Shown here: in pieces, positions 1 through 5,024 of the stretch
Layout of the letters: each line of letters starts with the position of its first letter
Position numbering within the stretch: the stretch's first letter is position 1
Source: Alphaproteobacteria bacterium
GTDB taxonomy: Bacteria > Pseudomonadota > Alphaproteobacteria > Micropepsales > Micropepsaceae
Reading direction: 5' to 3'
DNA: 5,024 nt
Assembly (NCBI GenBank): GCA_019508105.1
Contig: JAEKMB010000184.1
Span: 1 to 5,024, forward strand
Translations under genes and position numbers: made by a program
Notes under the pieces: model-generated
The model's input: the letters and a program-made list of their open reading frames with translations, nothing else
What the model was told of the DNA's origin: nothing
Database searches by the model: none

Positions 1-1442
1 CGCGCTATGACGCAAACGGCAACCAGACATGGATCAAGCAGATCCAGACCCTGGCCACCAACCAGTCCAACACGGTCAGTGTCGATGCCAGCGGCAATGT
101 CATCATCGGCGGCAGCGTTTCCGGCGGTGTGATCGGCGCAGGGCAGACGGCATTGGGCAAGGGCGACGCCTATCTCGCCAAGTTTGATTCCAAGGGCAAG
201 CTTTTGGCGGAAAGCCAGTTCGGCAGCAGCGGCGCCGACGCCGTCGCGGCCACCGCCATCGGCGCCGATGGCAGCCTCTATGTCGCCAGCAGCCAGAACG
301 GCCATGCCATCCTGGCGAAGTATACCGGCGGCGACATCACCGCCACCCCGGTCTGGACCCAGGATCTGGGCGACCTCGCAGCAGGCGGCAGCATTGGCGG
401 ACTGACCGTGTCGGGCAGCAATGTCTATGTCTCCGGCGCCACCAGCAATCAGAACCTGACCGGGGGCGGCGCCGGCATCGCAGTGCCGGCCAGTGGTGGC
501 ATCGACGCCTTTGTTTTTGCCGCCACCGACAATGGTGCCAGCGTCAGCGCCAATAGCGTGACCTATCTGGGGACGGCGGGCACCGACACGGGCGGCGCTG
601 TCACAGTGGGCGGCGACGGCACCATCTATGTCACCGGCTCGACCACCGGCACGTTCGCGGGCGCCCAGCGCAGTGTCCAGAACGTCAACAACGCCTTCGC
701 CGCCGCGCTGAACAGCGATGGCACGGTCAAGTGGACCCGCCAGTTCGGCGGCGCCGACGGCGTTTCGACCGGGGCGGGCCTCGCGATCGACACCCAGGGC
801 GCCAGTGTGCTGGACGCACTGGGCCTGCCGCGCGGCACCATCGCGCTGAACCAGTCGGTGGAGCTGACCAGCCAGACCACTTTGCGCGCCGGCGATTCTT
901 TCCAGATCCAGATCCAGGGCACCGCGGCGCGCACCGCCACCATCACCATCGACCAGGGCGAGACGTTCGACAGCCTGGTCACCAAGATCAACGGCCAGCT
1001 CGGCGGCATCGGCAAGGCCAGTGTGAACTATACCGGCGGCGGCGAAACATTGAAGCTGCAGGTTAATGCCGGCAACACCATCAATCTGAAAGCCGGGCCG
1101 CAGGATTTCGATGCCCTGGCGCGGCTGGGCATTCCCGCCGGCGTGCTGACCGCGCCGGCCAAGGGCGCGGCGGCTGCCACCACCCAGAACGGCGTCACCC
1201 CGACCTTCGGCCTGGGGCTGACGGGCGGGGTCGGGGGACCGCTGGACATCTCGACCAAGACGGGCGCCGACATGGCGCGCTCCAACCTGCTGCAGGTTCT
1301 GTCCGCGTTGCAGAGCACCTATCAGACTACCAACAAGCCGCCTGCGCCGCCGTCGGCCCCCGGCAACAACCACGGCAAGGCCAGCGCCTATCAGACGTCG
1401 CAGTTGGGCAATTACAATCTGGCGCTGTCGCTGCTCGGATAG
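1..1442 (+). CDS. SBBP beta-propeller protein with flagellin-IN-like C-terminal domain, 3' part (FlaEY-like)
   Basis: The reading frame is open from the left edge (first full codon at position 3) to a TAG at 1440-1442, so 479 residues are visible and the N-terminus is missing. A GTG at 129 is only an internal valine. Residues 1-266 are about five degenerate SBBP-type propeller blades, each with an 'F/Y-D-x-x-G' strand, a 'V-x-x-D-x-x-G-x-x-Y-V-x-G' strand and Gly/Asp/Thr-rich turns (for example DAYLAKFDSKGKLL and GGDGTIYVTGST). Residues about 267-382 change character: TLRAGDSFQIQIQG, then TITIDQGETFDSLVTKING, resembling the flagellin hook IN motif. The tail contains a helix-like stretch (SNLLQVLSALQSTYQ), a Pro-rich linker and an end in LALSLLG, reminiscent of flagellin C-termini. 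I see no cysteine, as is common in flagellar axial proteins. It converges on a flagellar operon. Similar proteins are annotated 'regulatory protein FlaEY'; a regulatory role is not evident from the sequence, and a surface or exported role is my inference. Confidence 0.75.
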   Translation, partial: RYDANGNQTWIKQIQTLATNQSNTVSVDASGNVIIGGSVSGGVIGAGQTALGKGDAYLAKFDSKGKLLAESQFGSSGADAVAATAIGADGSLYVASSQNGHAILAKYTGGDITATPVWTQDLGDLAAGGSIGGLTVSGSNVYVSGATSNQNLTGGGAGIAVPASGGIDAFVFAATDNGASVSANSVTYLGTAGTDTGGAVTVGGDGTIYVTGSTTGTFAGAQRSVQNVNNAFAAALNSDGTVKWTRQFGGADGVSTGAGLAIDTQGASVLDALGLPRGTIALNQSVELTSQTTLRAGDSFQIQIQGTAARTATITIDQGETFDSLVTKINGQLGGIGKASVNYTGGGETLKLQVNAGNTINLKAGPQDFDALARLGIPAGVLTAPAKGAAAATTQNGVTPTFGLGLTGGVGGPLDISTKTGADMARSNLLQVLSALQSTYQTTNKPPAPPSAPGNNHGKASAYQTSQLGNYNLALSLLG

Positions 1443-1454
1443 GCGCGGGTCTTT

Positions 1455-1500
1455 GGCCTAGCTTTTCTTGGAGAGCGAAGCGAGCTTAGAAAAGCTGGCC
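1455..1500. repeat. Long imperfect hairpin after the propeller gene
   Basis: The left arm GGCC-T-AGCTTTTCT (1455-1468) pairs with the right arm AGAAAAGCT-GGCC (1488-1500), giving 13 base pairs with one bulged T and a 19-base loop. It begins 13 bases after the stop codon of the plus-strand gene and could stop or stabilise that transcript. No T-run follows on either strand, so it is not a classical intrinsic terminator. Confidence 0.6.
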
Positions 1501-1509
1501 CCGCTTCGA

Positions 1510-1615
1510 GCCCGCACAGCGGGCGAGGGCGGTAGCGTCGTGAGTTCGTCGCGCGTGCTCGCGTACGTTAAGTACGCTCCGCGCGACGCTCCTGCTCACG
1601 CCGAAAAATCCCTCG
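1510..1615. repeat. Nested inverted-repeat block in the convergent intergenic region
   Basis: A small hairpin, GCCCGC-ACA-GCGGGC (1510-1524), abuts a nested palindrome. From outside in, the paired arms are CGAGGG 1524-1529 with CCCTCG 1610-1615, CGTGAG 1539-1544 with CTCACG 1595-1600, CGTCGCGCG 1547-1555 with CGCGCGACG 1580-1588, and GCGTAC 1561-1566 with GTACGC 1572-1577 around a GTTAA loop. The arms are unevenly spaced, so the whole is an imperfect cruciform of about 92 bases. No convincing gene lies here. The structure resembles dispersed extragenic palindromes of alphaproteobacterial genomes, but copy number cannot be seen from one window. Confidence 0.6.
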
Positions 1616-1637
1616 CGCCTATGTGGCGCTGGCGAGG
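1604..1637 (-). terminator. Intrinsic terminator of the flgI operon
   Basis: Read on the minus strand, the stop of the last operon gene is followed 9 bases later by a GC-rich hairpin and then a run of five T (complement of 1604-1608). The inner stem is GCGCC/GGCGC (1629-1625 with 1619-1615) around a 5-base loop. Four outer pairs, CCTC/GAGG, lie beyond a 4-base bulge. Position, stem and T-run all fit Rho-independent termination of the minus-strand transcript. The hairpin shares bases with the outer arm of the larger palindrome, so the two folds would compete. Confidence 0.7.
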
Positions 1638-1646
1638 CCGGGACTT

Positions 1647-2078
1647 TTAAACAACCTTGTTAAACACCATGGCGCCGGACGATTGCGGCGCATAGCCGGG
1701 GCGCGGACCATAAGTCCGCGTCGGTGCATTGACGCGCTCGACCTCGGCGGCGATGGCGCGGATCATGCCTTCGCTGGCATTCTTGACCCGGGCGATCATG
1801 CGGGCGTGCAGCTGCAGCACCTCGCGGAACTTGGCGGTGATGGCGACAAAGCGCTGGCGCAGCGGCGCCGGCGCGCTCTGGGCAATGCGCGGGTCGAAGC
1901 CTTGCGCCTCGCGGCCATAGATGGCGGTCAGTTTCTGGATTTCCGGATCGGCGGTGGCCAGGATAGTACGCCCCTCTTTCAGCGCCGCGATATCATATTC
2001 CAGTGCGCTAATCAGCCTTTCGGCCATCGCGATCAGCCGTTCGATGCGCGGGGTATCGTTCAGGGCTTCGCCGCTCAT
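1647..2078 (-). CDS. flbY: FlbY-like flagellar protein
   Basis: This gene encodes a 143-residue protein that starts at an ATG overlapping the stop of the preceding gene by four bases (ATGA), so translational coupling is likely; the upstream Shine-Dalgarno match is weak. Residues about 10-115 look almost wholly alpha-helical: an N-terminal helix (IERLIAMAERLISALEYDI), a middle section with DPEIQKLTAIYGREAQGFDP, and a long helix with FREVLQLHARMIARVKN. This is followed by a Pro/Gly-rich tail ending in VFNKVV. Its size, helical make-up and position as third gene after flgI and a rod-binding gene match FlbY of Caulobacter-type flagellar operons. That family is distantly like FlgN export chaperones, and its exact role is not well established. 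There is no signal peptide or membrane segment, so it should be cytoplasmic. The name rests mainly on gene order plus general resemblance. Confidence 0.65.
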   Translation of the reverse strand: MSGEALNDTPRIERLIAMAERLISALEYDIAALKEGRTILATADPEIQKLTAIYGREAQGFDPRIAQSAPAPLRQRFVAITAKFREVLQLHARMIARVKNASEGMIRAIAAEVERVNAPTRTYGPRPGYAPQSSGAMVFNKVV

Positions 2079-2386
2079 TGCGCCGCGGCCTGCTGGTGCT
2101 TGAGCAATTCGGCCTTCATATGGGCTGCCAGGCCGAAGCCGCCGCGCTGCTCCAGGCTCTTGCCATATTCATTGACCATCAGCGAGCGAAACATTTCCTC
2201 GCCCTGGCCGCCGCCGGTGATGCCGTCGCTCTTGATGCCCGAAAACATGCTGCCCAGGAACTGGGAGATGAAGACGCTCTCATATTCCTTGGAAGCGGCG
2301 TCCGCCTTGGCCATGTCGGCCATGGGCTTGGGCGCCGCCGCCAAAGGCGAGGGCTGCGCCATTATCAGGCTGGTGGAAGCGTCCAT
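2075..2386 (-). CDS. flgJ: Rod-binding protein, FlgJ N-terminal domain type (CheL)
   Basis: This gene encodes a 103-residue protein matching the rod-binding domain of FlgJ (the PF10135 type) at residues about 30-97. The hallmarks are KEYESVFISQFLGSMF (33-48), a glycine-rich turn, GEEMFRSLMVNEYGKSL (62-78) and GGFGLA (82-87). In enterobacterial FlgJ this domain caps or scaffolds the growing rod in the periplasm and a second domain cuts peptidoglycan. Here the protein ends right after the first domain, as in many alphaproteobacteria, where it is also called CheL. There is no Sec signal peptide, consistent with export through the flagellar secretion apparatus. The ATG shares one base with the flgI stop (TGATG), and an AGGTGA Shine-Dalgarno sequence lies 7 bases upstream inside flgI. 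It overlaps the following gene by four bases. A separate muramidase would have to be encoded elsewhere. Confidence 0.88.
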   Translation of the reverse strand: MDASTSLIMAQPSPLAAAPKPMADMAKADAASKEYESVFISQFLGSMFSGIKSDGITGGGQGEEMFRSLMVNEYGKSLEQRGGFGLAAHMKAELLKHQQAAAQ

Positions 2387-3510
2387 CAGCCGATCACCTG
2401 GATATCGGCCTGCAGCGCGCCCGCTGCCTTGATGGCTTGCAGGATGGAGATGATGTCGCGGGGACCCACGCCCAGCGCGTTCAGCCCGTCGACCAGATGC
2501 TGCAGCGATACGCCGTCCTGCATCACGGCCATTTTGTTGCCCTTGCTGTCGTCGATCTGGATGTTGGTGCGCGGCACGACCTGGGTGGTGCCGGTCTGGG
2601 AGAAGGGCGAAGGCTGGCTGACCTGCGGGGTCTCGGTCACCTTGATGGTGAGGTTGCCCTGGGCGATGGCGACCGTGGAGATGCGAACATCCGCGCCCAT
2701 CACGATCACGCCGCTATTTTCGTCAATGACGACACGGGCGCCCTGGTCGGGATCAACCTTGACCTGCTCGATGTCGGTCAGAAGCGCCATCACGCCGCCG
2801 GGATAATTGGCGGGCACCGCCAGCTCGACATTGGAGGGATCGGTGGCCCGTGCCGTGCCGCCGCCCAGATAGGCGTTGACCGCCTTGGCAATGCGGGTGG
2901 CAGTGGTGAGGTCGGGATTGTGCAGCGAGAGTTTCAGGTTGGAGAGGCTGGCCAGCTTGAAGCCGGTATCCTTTTCCACGATGGCGCCGTTGGAAATGCG
3001 GCCCGCCGTGGGCACGCCACGGGTGACGCTGGAGGCGTCGCCTTGGGCGGAGAAGCCGCCAATGGCGACGGGACCCTGGGCCAGGGCATAGATCTGGCCG
3101 TCAGCGCCGAACAGGGTGGTGACCAAAAGGGTGCCGCCCTGCAAATTCTTGGCGTCGCCCATCGCCGACACCGATACATCGATGCGGCTGCCGGGGGCGG
3201 CGAAAGCGGGCAGGTTGCCTGTCACCATCACGGCGGCGACATTTTTGGTCTGCATGACCTTGCCGCTGGTGTTGGTGCCCAGCCGCTCCAGCATGGTCTG
3301 AATGCTCTGCTGGGTGAAGGGCGCGTTCTTGAGGGAGTCGCCAGTGCCGTTCAGACCGACCACCAGGCCATAGCCGATCAGCATGTTGTCGCGGATGCCC
3401 TGGACCTCGACCAGGTCCTTGACCCGGGAGAAAGCGAAAGCGGGGGAGGCCGCCAGTGCGGCTCCCACGATCAGGGCGGCAATACGGATATAAGAGGGTG
3501 CGCGGCGCAT
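2386..3510 (-). CDS. flgI: Flagellar P-ring protein FlgI
   Basis: This gene encodes a 374-residue protein, full length for FlgI (about 365-375). Residues 1-26 form a Sec signal peptide: a basic start (MRR), a hydrophobic core (IAALIVGAALAA) and an AFA cleavage site before Phe27. The mature N-terminus carries the family signature RVKDLVEVQGIRDNMLIGYG (29-48), then LVVGLNGTGDS. A glycine-rich central region includes PAFAAPGSRIDVSVSAMGDA, and the C-terminal end has GVGPRDIISILQAIKAAGAL, also typical. FlgI subunits build the P-ring around the distal rod in the periplasm, acting as a bushing with the L-ring. It is first in a three-gene operon. The ATG is preceded by only weak Shine-Dalgarno matches (AGAAG 7 bases upstream, AAAGG 13 bases upstream). 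A sigma-54-like site sits about 35 bases before the ATG. The start is secure because the signal peptide begins there. Confidence 0.97.
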   Translation of the reverse strand: MRRAPSYIRIAALIVGAALAASPAFAFSRVKDLVEVQGIRDNMLIGYGLVVGLNGTGDSLKNAPFTQQSIQTMLERLGTNTSGKVMQTKNVAAVMVTGNLPAFAAPGSRIDVSVSAMGDAKNLQGGTLLVTTLFGADGQIYALAQGPVAIGGFSAQGDASSVTRGVPTAGRISNGAIVEKDTGFKLASLSNLKLSLHNPDLTTATRIAKAVNAYLGGGTARATDPSNVELAVPANYPGGVMALLTDIEQVKVDPDQGARVVIDENSGVIVMGADVRISTVAIAQGNLTIKVTETPQVSQPSPFSQTGTTQVVPRTNIQIDDSKGNKMAVMQDGVSLQHLVDGLNALGVGPRDIISILQAIKAAGALQADIQVIG

Positions 3511-3544
3511 AAGACGGCTTCTGCCTTTGTGTCGCTTGCGTCTT

Positions 3545-3561
3545 TGCCAGTTTCATGCCGA
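3545..3561 (-). promoter_or_regulatory. Candidate sigma-54 (-24/-12) promoter of flgI
   Basis: On the minus strand the site reads TCGGCATGAAACTGGCA. Against the consensus YTGGCACGRNNNTTGCW it keeps the essential GG and GC dinucleotides exactly ten bases apart and matches 11 of 14 specified positions. Transcription would start near 3534, leaving a leader of about 25 bases before the flgI ATG. Sigma-54 promoters are usual for middle flagellar genes in Caulobacter-type bacteria. The match was found by eye and chance occurrence cannot be excluded. Confidence 0.6.
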
Positions 3562-3586
3562 ACGGGGCACGAAATTATCCTAATTA

Positions 3587-3599
3587 AATCAATGGCGTG
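3587..3599. promoter_or_regulatory. Possible IHF-binding site upstream of flgI
   Basis: The plus strand reads AATCAATGGCGTG, one mismatch from the IHF consensus WATCARNNNNTTR, and is flanked by an AT-rich patch (3572-3592) that stands out in this GC-rich region. It would lie about 53-65 bases upstream of the predicted flgI start point, between the promoter and the upstream dyads, where IHF bending is typical for sigma-54 promoters. The evidence is only a short motif plus position. Confidence 0.3.
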
Positions 3600-3629
3600 A
3601 ACAATGTTCGGAACGGCCAAAGCGGCCAT

Positions 3630-3683
3630 CGGCAAATCCTGCCGGGGCCATCCTTACTTTCCTGCCGGATGAGTACGGCAGGA
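3630..3683. promoter_or_regulatory. Two dyads upstream of flgI, possible activator-binding region
   Basis: The dyad CGGCA-AATCC-TGCCG occupies 3630-3644. A second, TCCTGCCG with CGGCAGGA around an 8-base centre, occupies 3660-3683. Both contain TCCTGCCGG as a direct repeat (3638-3646 and 3660-3668), 22 bases apart, which is two helical turns. They lie roughly 96-150 bases upstream of the predicted flgI start, where enhancers for NtrC-type activators such as FlbD usually sit. No specific activator consensus is claimed. The second dyad may instead belong to the extragenic repeat to its right. Confidence 0.3.
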
Positions 3684-3773
3684 TTGCCCGCCCTCCGCTT
3701 ACGCTCCGGGCGTTCGTCGCTCAAAACGGTCCACTGGACCGTTCTGTTTGCCTCCGGCAAATCGCTCCTCACC
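3684..3773. repeat. Extragenic palindromic block between the transporter gene and flgI
   Basis: These 90 bases after the transporter stop carry consecutive inverted repeats: CGCCC 3689-3693 with GGGCG 3708-3712, AACGGTCC-ACT-GGACCGTT (3725-3743), and TTTGCC-TCC-GGCAAA (3747-3761). No gene is visible. The block shares the words TACGCTCCG (3700-3708) and CGCTCCT (3763-3769) with the palindromic block at 1510-1615 (1573-1581 and 1587-1593). This hints that both come from a related dispersed extragenic element. Confidence 0.45.
3723..3761 (-). terminator. Tandem hairpins ending the transporter transcript
   Basis: Reading the minus strand past the transporter stop codon, a 6-bp hairpin (TTTGCC-GGA-GGCAAA) starts after 12 bases. 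An 8-bp perfect hairpin (AACGGTCC-AGT-GGACCGTT) follows, whose last bases run into TTTT. The position suits termination of the transporter transcript before the flgI promoter. The T-run is short and partly inside the stem, so termination strength is uncertain. Confidence 0.45.
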
Positions 3774-5024
3774 CTAAGCTGCCGCGGCTGCTGTTTGTGG
3801 TTCTTTGGTACCGATCATCAAGGCGAGAAAGGCCGCCACCACCGCGACAAAACCGGCAATGACAAAGGAGTCCAAGTAGGACCCGGTGGCGGTACGCGAG
3901 GCGCCGGCGAAGAAGGCGGCGCTGGCCGCCCCGATCTGGTGGCTGGCCGAGATCCAGCCGAACAGGATGGGAGCCTTTCTGGTGCCGAAAGCGCGATTGG
4001 CGATGGCCAAGGTCGGCGGCACAGTGGCGATCCAATCCAGGCCGTAAAACACTGCGAACAGCGACAAGCCGTAAAAAGTGAAATTGGCGAAGGGCAGATA
4101 GATCAGCGACAAGCCGCGCAATCCGTAATAGGCGAACAAAAGTTTTCGGGGATCGATGCGGTCAGTCAGCCAGCCCGACGCAGTGGTGCCCACCAGATCG
4201 AACAGCCCCATGATGGCCAGCAACCCGCCCGCCGCCACCGCCTCCATGCCGTGATCATGGCACAGCGCGATCATGTGCGTGCCCACCAATCCATTGGTGG
4301 TGAAGCCGCAGACAAAGAAGGTTGCCGCCAAGAGCCAGAAAGGACGCGACTTGATGCCTTCGCCCAGTGCGCTGAACGCCACCTTGAGCGGATTGGCGCG
4401 TTCGCGCGTCTCCACGGGATGATCGGGATCGGCGCCGAACGGCACTTCGCCCACATCCGCCGGCCATTCCGGCAACAGGAAAAACACCACGGGGATCAAA
4501 AGCGTCGTGGCGGCGGCGATGCAGATCACCGCGGGCCGCCAGCCATGATCCTGGGCAATGGCCGACAGCACGGGAATGAAGACCAGGGTGCCGGTGGAGG
4601 TGGAGGCGGCGAACAACCCCATCACCAGCCCGCGGTTGGTGACAAACCAGCGATTGACGATGGTGGCCGACAGCACGTTGGTGATGCAGCCCGAAGCGAT
4701 GCCGGAAAACACGCCCCAGCTCAGTACCAATTGCCAGCTCTGGGTCATGAACAGGCTGGCGGCGGAGGACAGGCCCATCAGCGCCAGGGCCGCGATCACC
4801 GTGGCGCGAATGCCGAAGCGCTGCATGGCGGCGGCGGCGAAGGGACCGGTGAGGCCGAACAGGAAGATGCCGGTTGCGGCCGCCAAGCTGATGACCTGGC
4901 GTGACCAGCCGAAGGCCTGGCCCCAAGGGACCATCAGCACGCCGGGAGTCGAGCGCAAGCCCGCCGCCGCCAGCAGCGCCACGAAAATGATGATGACGAC
5001 AGCCAGGGCATAGTGATGCCCGAA
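3774..5024 (-). CDS. Major facilitator superfamily (MFS) transporter, 5' end missing
   Basis: The frame is open to the right edge and ends at a TAG (3776-3774), leaving 416 visible residues. Only the first few are missing, because the visible part begins just before the first membrane helix (YALAVVIIIFVALLAAAG, about residues 5-22). A GTG at 4982 falls inside that helix and is not the start. The pattern is that of a 12-helix permease. It has a cytoplasmic loop motif after helix 2 (GPFAAAAMQRFG, about 60-71), NRWFVTNRGLVMGL (124-137), a hydrophilic central loop (about 185-226), and the equivalent second-half loop motif SGWLTDRIDPRKLL (about 283-296). The opening LRSTPGVLMVPW...FGWSR and the RWF...RG segment recall the monocarboxylate/oxalate-formate antiporter branch, so an organic anion substrate is possible but not shown. 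It is a lone gene as far as visible, followed by hairpins, with no evident link to motility. Confidence 0.9.
   Translation of the reverse strand, partial: FGHHYALAVVIIIFVALLAAAGLRSTPGVLMVPWGQAFGWSRQVISLAAATGIFLFGLTGPFAAAAMQRFGIRATVIAALALMGLSSAASLFMTQSWQLVLSWGVFSGIASGCITNVLSATIVNRWFVTNRGLVMGLFAASTSTGTLVFIPVLSAIAQDHGWRPAVICIAAATTLLIPVVFFLLPEWPADVGEVPFGADPDHPVETRERANPLKVAFSALGEGIKSRPFWLLAATFFVCGFTTNGLVGTHMIALCHDHGMEAVAAGGLLAIMGLFDLVGTTASGWLTDRIDPRKLLFAYYGLRGLSLIYLPFANFTFYGLSLFAVFYGLDWIATVPPTLAIANRAFGTRKAPILFGWISASHQIGAASAAFFAGASRTATGSYLDSFVIAGFVAVVAAFLALMIGTKEPQTAAAAA

Noticed and set aside
129..131. GTG as start of the propeller gene
   Set aside because: The frame is open to the left edge and the upstream codons encode a normal propeller blade (TVSVDASGNVIIGGSVSG), so this is an internal valine.
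1468..1650. 60-codon plus-strand open frame in the convergent intergenic region
   Set aside because: It consists almost entirely of the inverted-repeat block and has no clear ribosome binding site. If similar peptides exist elsewhere, they would most likely reflect the repeat rather than a protein family.
1623..2432. Plus-strand open frame opposite the flbY-like and flgJ genes
   Set aside because: It is antisense to two recognisable, overlapping operon genes and crosses the operon terminator. No domain is visible in it.
3531..3549. Alternative sigma-54 register, CTGGCAAAGACGCAAGC on the minus strand
   Set aside because: The GG and GC dinucleotides are 11 bases apart instead of 10, and the neighbouring site at 3545-3561 has exact spacing.
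3575..3592. CtrA-type site (TTAA-N7-TTAA) in the AT-rich patch upstream of flgI
   Set aside because: TTAA-like words are present but none has the required seven-base spacing on either strand.
2437..3600. Long plus-strand open frame (387 codons) opposite flgI
   Set aside because: It is antisense to a clearly recognised FlgI gene and its translation is Gly/His/Asp-rich with no domain. Such frames are common opposite high-GC genes.
3597..4904. Long plus-strand open frame (435 codons) opposite the transporter
   Set aside because: The translation is low-complexity Gly/Gln/His/Arg, antisense to a well-supported membrane protein, and runs through intergenic hairpins.
4980..4982. GTG as start of the transporter gene
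   Set aside because: The frame continues to the window edge and the upstream residues (YALAVVIIIF) form the first half of transmembrane helix 1.

Overview
The window reads as high-GC DNA from a flagellated alphaproteobacterium. The best clue is the minus-strand trio flgI, a short FlgJ/CheL-type rod-binding gene and an FlbY-like gene. That is the order known from Caulobacter-type genomes, with a rod-binding protein that has no muramidase domain. A sigma-54-type (-24/-12) site upstream of flgI fits the same picture. I cannot name the genus.

Layout, left to right. Positions 1-1442 (+) hold the 3' part of a large beta-propeller (SBBP-type) gene. Its C-terminal part looks like a flagellin hook IN-type domain followed by a flagellin-like tail. 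It resembles proteins annotated as 'regulatory protein FlaEY', and its start lies outside the window. Positions 1443-1646 separate two convergent genes and contain no gene. They are packed with inverted repeats and end in a good intrinsic terminator for the minus-strand operon. Positions 3510 down to 1647 (-) are the operon flgI > flgJ/cheL > flbY-like, with start and stop codons overlapping at both junctions. Positions 3511-3773 are intergenic and hold the candidate flgI control region (sigma-54 site, IHF-like site, upstream dyads). They also hold two tandem hairpins just after the next gene. Positions 5024 down to 3774 (-) are a nearly complete major facilitator superfamily transporter, open at the right edge.

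Functionally, flgI encodes the periplasmic P-ring that supports the flagellar rod, and the FlgJ-type protein helps rod assembly. The FlbY-like protein is a small helical flagellar protein of uncertain role. The propeller/IN protein plausibly belongs to the same flagellar locus and may be exported or surface-associated. The transporter has no visible link to motility. Nothing here is clearly a new system. The most interesting items are the propeller/flagellin-IN chimera and the palindromic intergenic blocks.
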